DNA from: Acidobacteriota bacterium
GTDB taxonomy: Bacteria > Acidobacteriota > Terriglobia > Terriglobales > Acidobacteriaceae
Assembly (NCBI GenBank): GCA_021780095.1
Contig: JAJXZK010000330.1
Coordinates: 1 to 30,891 of the forward strand
Length of the DNA: 30,891 nt
Reading direction: 5' to 3'
Part shown: positions 7,981-15,760 of the stretch, piece after piece
Layout: each line of letters opens with the position of its first letter
Position numbering within the stretch: the first letter of the stretch is position 1
Position numbers and translations under genes: made by a program
The notes under the pieces: generated by a model
Told to the model about the DNA's origin: nothing
The model's input: the letters and a program-made list of their open reading frames with translations, nothing else
The model's database searches: none

Positions 7981-9924
7981 ATGCGAAGCCGTACGATCGA
8001 GTTATCTTTTGTCGCGCTTGTTTTGATGCCGTTCTTCCTTGTGTCCCCTGCCTGGGCTACACAAAAGCAACGGACCATCATTATTGCACTCGACCAATCT
8101 GGCAGTATGCTGCGAAGCGACCCTGCCAGGCTGCGAGTGGAAGCCGCGGGCCTACTGTCCGCCACAGAAAATCCAAACGACCAAGTCGGCGTGATTGTGT
8201 TTGGCGACAGTGCCCGTTGGCTGCAGAAGCCAATCGAGCGCAACCGGTTCGACTTTTCACTGCTGGATAAGATCGGTTCTTCAGACGCCCACACTTCCTT
8301 CGCGCCGGTTCTTAACTCGGTGGAAGATTACCTGGTTGGGCAGCCTGCCTCATTCTTTCAAGATAACGACATTTCCCTGGTGCTGCTGACAGATGGTCGC
8401 AGCGATCCGGCTAATCGACTTGCCGATGAGGACCGTTCGCGGGCGTTGTCGATCGCGAACGAGAATGCATGGCGACTGAAGGTCTACACCATTGGCCTGG
8501 GGAATGATCTTGATTTGGACTTTCTCGATCGCCTCGCACGCACGTCGAATGGATTGTCCATCCAGGCTGCATCGGCGTCCGATCTTCCAGAAGCATTTCT
8601 GCGGGTTGCATCGCGAACGGCGGCACTGCCGGTGTACATCCGCAGCTCGTCTGCGCAAAATCTGACATGGACGGGAAGGCCCGACCGGGTCGTGGTCGTG
8701 TTTACCGGCGAGCACGCGGGTACGCTGCAACTGCAGGGGCACATGTTGTATCGCTCCCCGCACGTAGCCGTGGCAGAGGAAGACGCTGGCGCCGGGAACA
8801 CAAAACTTTCGTGGTCTGGCAATGGCCACGCATTTCTGTGCGTTCAAGAGCCGTTGCGGTTGTCGGCGGATGGCGAGTTCCCTTCCGCATTGTTGACTGA
8901 TGCGTCCCGCCCGATCATGCTGTCGCTCAACAGCTCTCGTGGCTCGGTAAAAAGCGCATTCTTTTTGCAAAGTGCGAAAGCCCACCTGGAACTGGCCGGC
9001 CGTGACAGTGAGGTTGTGCCGCTGAATCAACAAACCGATCTCAGCCAATTCGCAGGCGAGCTGCAGGCTCGCAGTGCTGGAGCGTTTCGAGCGCGGGCGT
9101 ATCTGGATTCTCCGTATGGCGAGGTGGAGACGTACCTTGGCGACCTGACAGCGGTTGTGATGCCGGTTGCGATTCCGCAGCAAGTGTCGGCGGGCGTCTT
9201 CGATCCGTTGCCGCGGGATTGGTTTCAGAAGAAGCTGCTGATCCAACCACTGCTGCCGGTCGGTGCGGTGAATCTTCAATTCACCCCGCAAGAGGCGGCG
9301 GATAGCCCTGCAGACCGTATGCCGGAAAGCTTGCACGTTTCAGCAGGACGGACTTCGAAGCTGAACATGATACTTCAAGGCGACCCTGGGCAGGTGCATG
9401 TGATTGACTACGCCGCCACATGGAACGATGGCAAGACAGAAGTCACTCGTCGCGGCTCTCTGCGGGTGGTCACGCGGCAAATGACGGTTGGAGGGTTGAT
9501 CCAAAATAAATGGCCGTGGGCAGCGGCGATGCTGTTGGTCCTGTGCGTCGCTGGTTCGGCTGTGTGGAGCTTCTGGCCGCGCCCGTTGCAGGCGGATTTG
9601 ATTGTGCGCCAGAATGGCACTCAGGTTCTTCGGTTGCGCCTGCCGGCCCAGTTGCGTACACGCATGCTGCACGTTTCCGAAGGGCAGATCGGTAATAGCG
9701 CGGGAACCAGTCGCGCTGTCATCGCCGGCCCGCAATCGCGAGAATTACTTTCTCTCCAAAGTACCCGCAGGCGTGGCAGGTGGACGATCGTCGCTCGTCC
9801 GCGCGCAGCCCATGCCCCGGCGCCCCAGGTCCACAAGTCGGCAGAGATCGACCTAAGGTCCATCCACGTTCCAGTCTTCGCTACGGAAGACGGGACTATA
9901 CAGATCAACGTGCTCTACAGCTAG
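7981..9924 (+). CDS. Exported VWA-domain protein with C-terminal membrane anchor
   Basis: The product is 647 residues. Residues 1-26 form a signal peptide (basic start, hydrophobic core, cleavage after PAWA). A von Willebrand factor A domain follows at about 30-215. Its MIDAS metal site is DQSGSM (Asp38, Ser40, Ser42), with Thr in DAHTSF near 103 and Asp in LLTDGRSD near 138. A roughly 300-residue beta-rich region of unknown family follows, then a membrane helix at about 514-533 (AAAMLLVLCVAGSAVWSFW) and a C-terminal tail of about 110 residues. After signal cleavage the VWA part should be periplasmic and the tail cytoplasmic, where it could contact the tubulin-like protein encoded 22 bp downstream. 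The start has no obvious Shine-Dalgarno sequence but is fixed by the signal peptide. A VWA gene next to a tubulin-like gene matches a published comparative-genomic proposal for a membrane-remodelling system. Confidence 0.88.
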   Translation: MRSRTIELSFVALVLMPFFLVSPAWATQKQRTIIIALDQSGSMLRSDPARLRVEAAGLLSATENPNDQVGVIVFGDSARWLQKPIERNRFDFSLLDKIGSSDAHTSFAPVLNSVEDYLVGQPASFFQDNDISLVLLTDGRSDPANRLADEDRSRALSIANENAWRLKVYTIGLGNDLDLDFLDRLARTSNGLSIQAASASDLPEAFLRVASRTAALPVYIRSSSAQNLTWTGRPDRVVVVFTGEHAGTLQLQGHMLYRSPHVAVAEEDAGAGNTKLSWSGNGHAFLCVQEPLRLSADGEFPSALLTDASRPIMLSLNSSRGSVKSAFFLQSAKAHLELAGRDSEVVPLNQQTDLSQFAGELQARSAGAFRARAYLDSPYGEVETYLGDLTAVVMPVAIPQQVSAGVFDPLPRDWFQKKLLIQPLLPVGAVNLQFTPQEAADSPADRMPESLHVSAGRTSKLNMILQGDPGQVHVIDYAATWNDGKTEVTRRGSLRVVTRQMTVGGLIQNKWPWAAAMLLVLCVAGSAVWSFWPRPLQADLIVRQNGTQVLRLRLPAQLRTRMLHVSEGQIGNSAGTSRAVIAGPQSRELLSLQSTRRRGRWTIVARPRAAHAPAPQVHKSAEIDLRSIHVPVFATEDGTIQINVLYS

Positions 9925-9946
9925 ATCCTCGAATAGAAGGTGTGCC

Positions 9947-12604
9947 ATGCTTCACCGTACATTGCTCATTGGCCTTGGTGGAACCGGAATAGACTTGCTG
10001 CGAAAGTTCAAGACTCACTACGGCAAGTATTACGACAAGGAACAGAAGTACATTCAGATCCTGGGGATCGACACGACCAACCAGCGAACGGACAGCTCCG
10101 ATCCGTTCCTTGAGAATCACGAGTTTCTCCACCTTGGAAACCCCGTCATCACGTCGGCGAATGTGATGCAGTTTCGCAAGCGGAACCAGTTTCGCTGGCT
10201 GCCCGACGATCTTCCTGCATTTTCGGTCGCCACCGGCGCGGGTATGCGGAGACTGGTGGGTCACGTCGCCTATTTCTGGCGCGGTCAGGATATTGCGGCG
10301 CATATCGAACGAGCCATGCACACGCTGAACCATGCGGAAGTCAGCGGCGAGTTCGCCAATGTGGTGGACGGAGCCCAGACCCGTGTTTTCATCATCAGTT
10401 CGGTATGTGGCGGCACCGGAACCGGCATGTTTTTGGATATTGCTTTTCTGGTGAACCATCTGTTCACCCGGCACAATTATGAGACGGTTCGATTCGGCAT
10501 GCTGTTTCTGCCTTCAACGTTTCGCCAACTCGGCCAGAGCGCGCAATACGCAACCCTTGAAGCCAATGGATACGCAGCCCTGCAGGAACTGAATTACTAC
10601 ATGGCCGATTCCTTTTCGCAGACCACGCTTGCCTCACCGGCGGACCAGCTCTCGGGCGAAATTCCCATTTGCCCTAGCCCGTTCGACATGTGTTTCATGC
10701 TGGGCGGTACAGATGAAATAGGCAGGCAGCTGTCTTCGTCCGAGGATCTGTATCAGCGGACAGCAGAATTCCTATTCTCTGCGGTTGCGATTCCGCAGAT
10801 TCAGGAACACATTGTCGATTACCACGTCACCAACGCGCGCCTCAGTTATGCGTCGTTCGGATCGTTCTCCGTTCCTCTGCCGAAGGCGCGCTACGTGGAA
10901 AAATACTTGCTGCACATCGGACGCGAATTGCTGGAAGATATCTTTGCGCCGATTCAATCGGGGTGTGATGCGCGTGCCAAAGACATCCTCAGCGGCACCC
11001 GGATTTCTGAGCTGCGCGATCTTGAATCGCTGGCCGCGCTACGCCAAGTTGAGAGCCTGATGCATTCGGAGGTCTTTCTTCATGGCGAAGGGGGTGGTCA
11101 GCGACAGACGACCGACAACATCACCAAGGAATACGAAATCTGGATGAATATTCGGCCGCGTGTGGTGCAGCAAGCCATGGCCGAAGTCACCTCCATTGTC
11201 GATTCCATTGAGCAAGAGATCCTAGGAGAACGCAAGCGGCAGACTGCGCTCGATCGAGGCGTGCTGGCCAGCCAGTTTGAGATCTGCAAAACGGTTTTGA
11301 TCCAGCTCCAGCAGGTGCTCGATACAGTTGCGGTGGTTCCTGCAACGCTGACAGAGGCTGAAGTCTTGAAGACGTACCGCGAAGAGCGGTTCCTCGGAGG
11401 CAAGTCGGCGAGCGAACGCATGGCGGGCTTCCGCGAAGAGTTGCCGCAGGCGGCGCAGTCGCAAATCGCCAGCGAGCTGCGCGGCCAGGTGCGTTCCCTG
11501 GTGGGCAAGCTGCGCACGCGCTTCAGTGACGAAGCAGCCGCCCTGGGAGCGCTCATCGCCAATTCGGAATTTATCGCGAAGGAGCTGCAAGGCAAAGCGG
11601 AGCAGTTTCTTTCCAACCGCCGCGCCACTTCGCGGACTGTGAACTTTTCGAACACAGGGATCGGTGCCGCCAACATTCCGCAGGATCAGTATCAGCTAGA
11701 CCGGGTGGGTTTGCTGCAGCGGTATCGCGCGAAATTCGCGCTGCAGGATGTGGTGGATGACGCATGGAGATTCCAGGGCGACAACTATATAGACAAGCTG
11801 TACCAGGAGACATCGCAATACGTCTCCGAACAAATTACCCGCTCGCAGTTACTGGATGACGGGCTGCTCCATAACGGCATGATGCAGGCCTGGTCGAATC
11901 TGAATCTTCAAAACGGCCCTCGCCGGCACCAGGCCACGACCAACAATCTGTTCGCGCCGCGCGATCCAGAGCTGCGCAAACAATTGCAGCAGGTGTTCGA
12001 TGAATGGAAAGGATCGGAATCCTCGCCGCTCTGCAACATCAGCGATTCCGTCGACGATTCCGTGCTGTCATTCATGCGCGTCATCGGGCGCTTCGGTCTG
12101 GCCGACATTCATGAAGTCCAGTTGATGCGGCAGGCATACGAGGCCAAGCGAAAAGATCCGGTAGAAAAAATGTTCCTCGACCTTCCGACCCACAAGCGGC
12201 GCAGCATTGCCGGAGATGACGAGACCGAGGAGCAGTGCAAATGGTTTGGACTGGCGACTATCCTTGGCCTGCTGCGCGACTTCGGGCAAGACCTGGAATT
12301 CAACGGGAAGCCGCTGCGGACGCAGATTGCCGATCCCGTGGAACGCCACCTGCATGCTCGCATGCGAATGGTGGATCCAGACTTTCAGGAAATCATCGAG
12401 AGAAAGCGCGACAAGATGATCTTAGAACTGGGAGGCAACCAGGGCTGGGCACAATTCATTCACGACCAGGTCGAACGCTTCTACCCGCGCAATGAATATC
12501 GCGATCTTGGCGAGTACGAACGGCAGTTATCCGAAGTGCGTGTGGAAATGATGTCCTACCTACGGTCTCTTGGCGTTCCGCAATTTATGCGGGCTGGAGA
12601 ATAA
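9947..12604 (+). CDS. Tubulin/FtsZ-like GTPase, large divergent family (Tubulin_2-like)
   Basis: This 885-residue protein has a tubulin-superfamily GTPase domain at its N-terminus. LLIGLGGTGIDLLRKF (residues 6-21) is the first nucleotide-binding loop. IISSVCGGTGTGMFLDIAF (about 148-166) holds the tubulin signature G-G-T-G-T-G that binds GTP phosphates. GIDTTNQ and NYYMADSF fit neighbouring conserved loops. The remaining 500 or so residues are helical and charged, with coiled-coil-like stretches, and are much longer than FtsZ (about 380 residues). There is no signal peptide, so it should be cytoplasmic. It probably polymerises or forms assemblies at the membrane with its operon partners. AAGG lies six bases before the ATG. 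The downstream gene starts one base after its stop. It is distinct from cell-division FtsZ and from plasmid TubZ by length and context. Confidence 0.85.
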   Translation: MLHRTLLIGLGGTGIDLLRKFKTHYGKYYDKEQKYIQILGIDTTNQRTDSSDPFLENHEFLHLGNPVITSANVMQFRKRNQFRWLPDDLPAFSVATGAGMRRLVGHVAYFWRGQDIAAHIERAMHTLNHAEVSGEFANVVDGAQTRVFIISSVCGGTGTGMFLDIAFLVNHLFTRHNYETVRFGMLFLPSTFRQLGQSAQYATLEANGYAALQELNYYMADSFSQTTLASPADQLSGEIPICPSPFDMCFMLGGTDEIGRQLSSSEDLYQRTAEFLFSAVAIPQIQEHIVDYHVTNARLSYASFGSFSVPLPKARYVEKYLLHIGRELLEDIFAPIQSGCDARAKDILSGTRISELRDLESLAALRQVESLMHSEVFLHGEGGGQRQTTDNITKEYEIWMNIRPRVVQQAMAEVTSIVDSIEQEILGERKRQTALDRGVLASQFEICKTVLIQLQQVLDTVAVVPATLTEAEVLKTYREERFLGGKSASERMAGFREELPQAAQSQIASELRGQVRSLVGKLRTRFSDEAAALGALIANSEFIAKELQGKAEQFLSNRRATSRTVNFSNTGIGAANIPQDQYQLDRVGLLQRYRAKFALQDVVDDAWRFQGDNYIDKLYQETSQYVSEQITRSQLLDDGLLHNGMMQAWSNLNLQNGPRRHQATTNNLFAPRDPELRKQLQQVFDEWKGSESSPLCNISDSVDDSVLSFMRVIGRFGLADIHEVQLMRQAYEAKRKDPVEKMFLDLPTHKRRSIAGDDETEEQCKWFGLATILGLLRDFGQDLEFNGKPLRTQIADPVERHLHARMRMVDPDFQEIIERKRDKMILELGGNQGWAQFIHDQVERFYPRNEYRDLGEYERQLSEVRVEMMSYLRSLGVPQFMRAGE

Positions 12605-12608
12605 ATTG
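12596..12608 (+). promoter_or_regulatory. Ribosome binding site that decides a TTG start
   Basis: GGAG at 12596-12599, a six-base AT-rich spacer and TTG at 12606-12608. The site overlaps the last codons of the tubulin-like gene (stop TAA at 12602-12604). Confidence 0.65.
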
Positions 12609-14240
12609 ATCCTACAGCCTACATTAGTCTTGCTCTGCGGTTCCGGAGCGGAGCAACTGAAAGAACAGGTCGTCCGCTGGATCAGCGAGGACGAACGCCG
12701 CGCCTTTTACTTCGCGCACATCAACGAGGCGGAGGAGATGCAGCACACCATTCCCGTCGCCGTTCACGAGCTGCGCTCCGCGAAGCTGCTTTCTGAATTG
12801 ATCCGCGGCGGTTATGTACCGAAAAATTACCGACTTCAGGAATTCCGCACCTTGATCGTGTGCCTATCGGAGGACCAGGATTGGATCCGCACCGCGCGAC
12901 GCCAGCTGGAAGTCTCGCTTGAGGCAACGCCGTTTCTGAACCGCATTTTCTGGGTCGTGCTGTTGGAGCAACAGAAAATTGAGAACCTGCAGGAGACGCA
13001 GCAAAAACTCTTTGCGGACTTTGGCGGCAATGAGTCGGTCACACTGTTCCACGTACTTCCCTTCTGGCGCGGCAGCAATCTTGAACCCGAAGATACTACC
13101 GCAATTCTGGAACGGCTGACGGTTCTTCTGCTCAAGTCGGACACGGAAGCGTCGTTGCCTATGATTTCTGAGATCGCCAGGAACAAGAGCGCTTGGGCCA
13201 TCGGCATTGAGGCGTACCGCTTAAAGGGACATTCTGAGGCGGGAAAGTGCGCGCTGTTCCTAGCCGCGCGGGAACTGATTGCCCAGTGTTTTACTGGCCA
13301 ACCCCTCAGCGGCCCCACGCTTGCCAATCTTGTGCGGGAAAAAATTCCAGACTTCGACCGGCAGGCGGATCTAGATCCTTTTTCGCCCGAAGGCATGGAA
13401 ATGGTGGGACGCTATGTTCGAGACTATGTTCCTGAATTGTTGGACGCGCTCGCTTCCCACAGTCCGGACGTGGAAAGTTGGCTCGACTGCCTGAAATATT
13501 TAAAACGCGAAACTGCCAAGCCCAAGCGACTTGGATTGGCGGCGCCCGGAGGCTCAAGTCCAGACGGAAAGCCAAAGCCGGCTTACTCCGGACTGAGTGT
13601 CCTGCTGATGACAGTTTCTGCCGCCGCCTGCTATCTGCTGTTCAAGCCCGCGGCAGAGCCTGCGGAGCAGATGCATCTGGCGCTGACCGGATCGGCGAAG
13701 GCGAAGCAGGATCTGCCGCATCACCCAATTTTTGCTGCCGCCCTGGAACGAATTCTGGTCGATATCCAACCGCTTCGTTATCCAGAGTTGCTGCAGGATG
13801 CGTTGCCGGCTCCTGAAGTGGAGACGGCGATTCCAACAGACAGCGTCGAAACGGCCAGGGTGGACCGCACCCTGATCGATGCTGCGCGCGACCTGCTGTT
13901 GCAGCGGACCTTTGCGTTGCCTTCTCTTTTGTCCTTTCAATTTCTAACTGGAGAAATGGCGCCCGCTTCTGCCATGACCAAAGTGCTTTCCGCACAGCAG
14001 GAAATGGAAAGGAAGTTGGAGGGCGTGTTGATCGATCAATGGTTGGCCAAGGTGCGAGAGGCGAGGCGCAGCGACGGGGTAGACGGACACAGCGATTGGC
14101 TCGACTACATGTTTGCCTCTCCCATTCCGAATCCGGTGCACATGGAGTGCGAAGTTGCCGACCATCAAAACCAGCCGCAGCAACCGGGATGGTTTCCGCA
14201 AAACTGGCTGCACTACGTGCATGCCGTTGGCATTCGTTAA
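12606..14240 (+). CDS. One-TM protein of unknown family, third gene of VWA-tubulin operon
   Basis: This 544-residue protein belongs to no family I recognise. Its N-terminus (LQPTLVLLCGSGAEQLKEQV) looks like a first strand plus glycine loop of an alpha/beta fold. Later strands include TLIVCLSED and RIFWVVLLEQQ. A single membrane helix lies at about 327-345 (LSVLLMTVSAAACYLLF), followed by about 200 helical residues. With a cytoplasmic N-terminus the last part would be periplasmic. The TTG start at 12606 is chosen because GGAG (12596-12599) lies six bases upstream inside the end of the previous gene; the longer frame from 12570 has no such signal. Near-zero spacing implies translational coupling with the tubulin-like gene. 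It is likely the membrane adaptor linking the cytoplasmic filament and the periplasmic VWA protein, but this is inference. Confidence 0.75.
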   Translation: MILQPTLVLLCGSGAEQLKEQVVRWISEDERRAFYFAHINEAEEMQHTIPVAVHELRSAKLLSELIRGGYVPKNYRLQEFRTLIVCLSEDQDWIRTARRQLEVSLEATPFLNRIFWVVLLEQQKIENLQETQQKLFADFGGNESVTLFHVLPFWRGSNLEPEDTTAILERLTVLLLKSDTEASLPMISEIARNKSAWAIGIEAYRLKGHSEAGKCALFLAARELIAQCFTGQPLSGPTLANLVREKIPDFDRQADLDPFSPEGMEMVGRYVRDYVPELLDALASHSPDVESWLDCLKYLKRETAKPKRLGLAAPGGSSPDGKPKPAYSGLSVLLMTVSAAACYLLFKPAAEPAEQMHLALTGSAKAKQDLPHHPIFAAALERILVDIQPLRYPELLQDALPAPEVETAIPTDSVETARVDRTLIDAARDLLLQRTFALPSLLSFQFLTGEMAPASAMTKVLSAQQEMERKLEGVLIDQWLAKVREARRSDGVDGHSDWLDYMFASPIPNPVHMECEVADHQNQPQQPGWFPQNWLHYVHAVGIR

Positions 14241-14255
14241 AGGAGTTTTCGACGT

Positions 14256-14693
14256 TCAGCTGGCCTTCAGCAGGACCAGGGTGACGTCATCATGCTGCGG
14301 CGCGTCGCCGACAAATCGATCCAGATCGCGCATGATCGTGTCTAACAACAGCGCCGGCGTCAACTCCGCATTTGCGTACAAGATATTTAGCAGGCGCGCT
14401 TCGCCATATTCTTCCCCAGCCTCATTTTCCGCCTCGGTCGCGGCGTGCAGGACTGAGTTTTTCAATGATGGCCCAGAAAAACTGGATCCCCAGTTCAGAA
14501 AATGTTTCCCTTTTCCGCTACCAGGCGTTCGGCTGGAATCCACGTCGTGCGAATAAAGACGATAACTGGATCGAGCTTCGACACGGAACTGATTCCAGAG
14601 CTGCGTGAGTTCCATGCCATCGGTGACTCGTCGCCAGAATCTTTCGATGCGACTCCTGATGGAATGGGCTCGCATTGTCTGTTTTGGGCGCAC
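14256..14693 (-). pseudogene. PP2C/SpoIIE phosphatase remnant (internal deletion plus frameshift)
   Basis: The 145-codon frame joins two ends of a much longer protein. The N-terminal part (FWRRVTDGMELTQLWNQF, then ARSSYRLYSHDVDSSR) looks like the start of a membrane-linked SpoIIE/RsbU-type phosphatase. The last 50 residues (AGEEYGEARLLNIL, then DRFVGDAPQHDDVTLVLL) are the C-terminal end of the SpoIIE phosphatase domain with its D-D-x-T metal motif. Between them the membrane segments and most of the catalytic domain are missing. In another reverse frame, 14440-14487 encodes IQFFWAIIEKLSPARR, which reads as the natural continuation of the N-terminal part, so a frameshift lies near 14488. It cannot be an active phosphatase. 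Intact relatives act in stress and sigma-factor partner-switching pathways. Confidence 0.8.
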
Positions 14694-14798
14694 CCGTCGA
14701 CAGGGCCACGCAGGCTGACGGCGATGCTTAGAGGCATGTGGGGATTATAGGTGAGCGCGAAAGCGCGACGAACTGCGAGTCAGCAGATCGCTCGGACG

Positions 14799-15602
14799 TC
14801 ACTGCATCTGCATCCCCGGCATCGCGGAGTGATCCATATTGTCGTCCCCGTGGCCATCGTTAATCGACCATATTTTCTTCGGATCTTTCTCGTAAGGATA
14901 GACGTGGACCATCCATCCAAAGACGTGCGGATAGAAAATCCCGCCGGCGGCGTCGCATGCCGCTTCCGAGGTGATGGAGCCGCGCAGACCAAACTTGGCA
15001 TCAGGCCCCAGGTAGGCAGCTTTCTCCGGACGTGGTGCTTTGCAGAAATTTATATGCTGGTGCCATCGAGCGATGCTCAACGGAATCCTGTCATTCAACT
15101 CATCGTCGGTGGCGTCGACTCGATCGGTATACATCACCCCAACCAGCTTGTAGCCGCCGCCGGGCGTTTTTGTATACAGCAATGAGGTGGGAAATGCAGG
15201 GTTGAATTGCCATCGCGCCGCGATCGCATAATCGCGCCTGGAAAAATGATAGATGACTTGCGGAACGTTGGGCAGGAAAATCTGATAGCCGGCGGCGAGA
15301 GCCTTGTGATAGTCGCGGTAGGGTTCCATTGCCTGTTTGGCTGCTGCCACCACCGCGTTGGCTTTCTGTCGGTCGCCGGGCTGCCTTGGCCGCAGCGACG
15401 TGAGATACATGTGGCCAGCCATGTGGCTCACATCGCCGCTGGACATGCTGCTGCCCGTGTCGCCTTCAGGCCCGATTGGCGGCCCTGCCTGTGCATCTGC
15501 GGAGGCGGCCCCATAGGCCAATCCAATGGCGAGACAGAGGGACGCACCAGCACACACACACCTACTGCGAGTATGAACTGACGACAGACCCTGCGATACC
15601 AT
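14799..15602 (-). CDS. Secreted protein of unknown function with Met/His-rich C-terminus
   Basis: This is a 267-residue product. It has a signal peptide (residues 1 to about 36, hydrophobic CAGASLCLAIGLAYGAASA, probable cleavage after ADA). The mature part contains HMAGHMYLTSLRP, AMEPYRDYHKALAAGYQIFL and PFGWMVHVYPYEKDPKKIW-like blocks that resemble uncharacterised acidobacterial exported proteins but no enzyme family I can name. The last 20 residues are rich in His, Asp and Met (GHGDDNMDHSAMPGMQMQ), a composition common in periplasmic copper-binding proteins; metal binding is inferred only from that. The ATG at 15602 has GAGG seven bases upstream. It is followed on the same strand by the phosphatase remnant and preceded by the beta-propeller gene 158 bp away, so it may be transcribed alone. 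Confidence 0.7.
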   Translation of the reverse strand: MVSQGLSSVHTRSRCVCAGASLCLAIGLAYGAASADAQAGPPIGPEGDTGSSMSSGDVSHMAGHMYLTSLRPRQPGDRQKANAVVAAAKQAMEPYRDYHKALAAGYQIFLPNVPQVIYHFSRRDYAIAARWQFNPAFPTSLLYTKTPGGGYKLVGVMYTDRVDATDDELNDRIPLSIARWHQHINFCKAPRPEKAAYLGPDAKFGLRGSITSEAACDAAGGIFYPHVFGWMVHVYPYEKDPKKIWSINDGHGDDNMDHSAMPGMQMQ

Positions 15603-15760
15603 GCTTTGACCTCGCTTGCGGTTACGCGGACATCCTCACTCGGACCCGTGCCCGACCGGAGCCAACCGCGACTTTGATCCTATTGACGCGCGAATCTGCT
15701 TGAAGTTGCGGAAGCGGTCCGAAATCGTTCTCCCAATCGCGAACCGAAGGCGAATCCCCA

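Noticed and set aside
8350..9336. Leftward 328-codon frame opposite the VWA gene
   Set aside because: Arg/Gln/His-rich shadow of a clearly coding forward frame with a signal peptide and VWA domain.
11098..11676. Leftward 192-codon frame inside the tubulin-like gene
   Set aside because: Antisense shadow in GC-rich coding DNA; Ser/Arg/Pro-rich with no recognisable domain.
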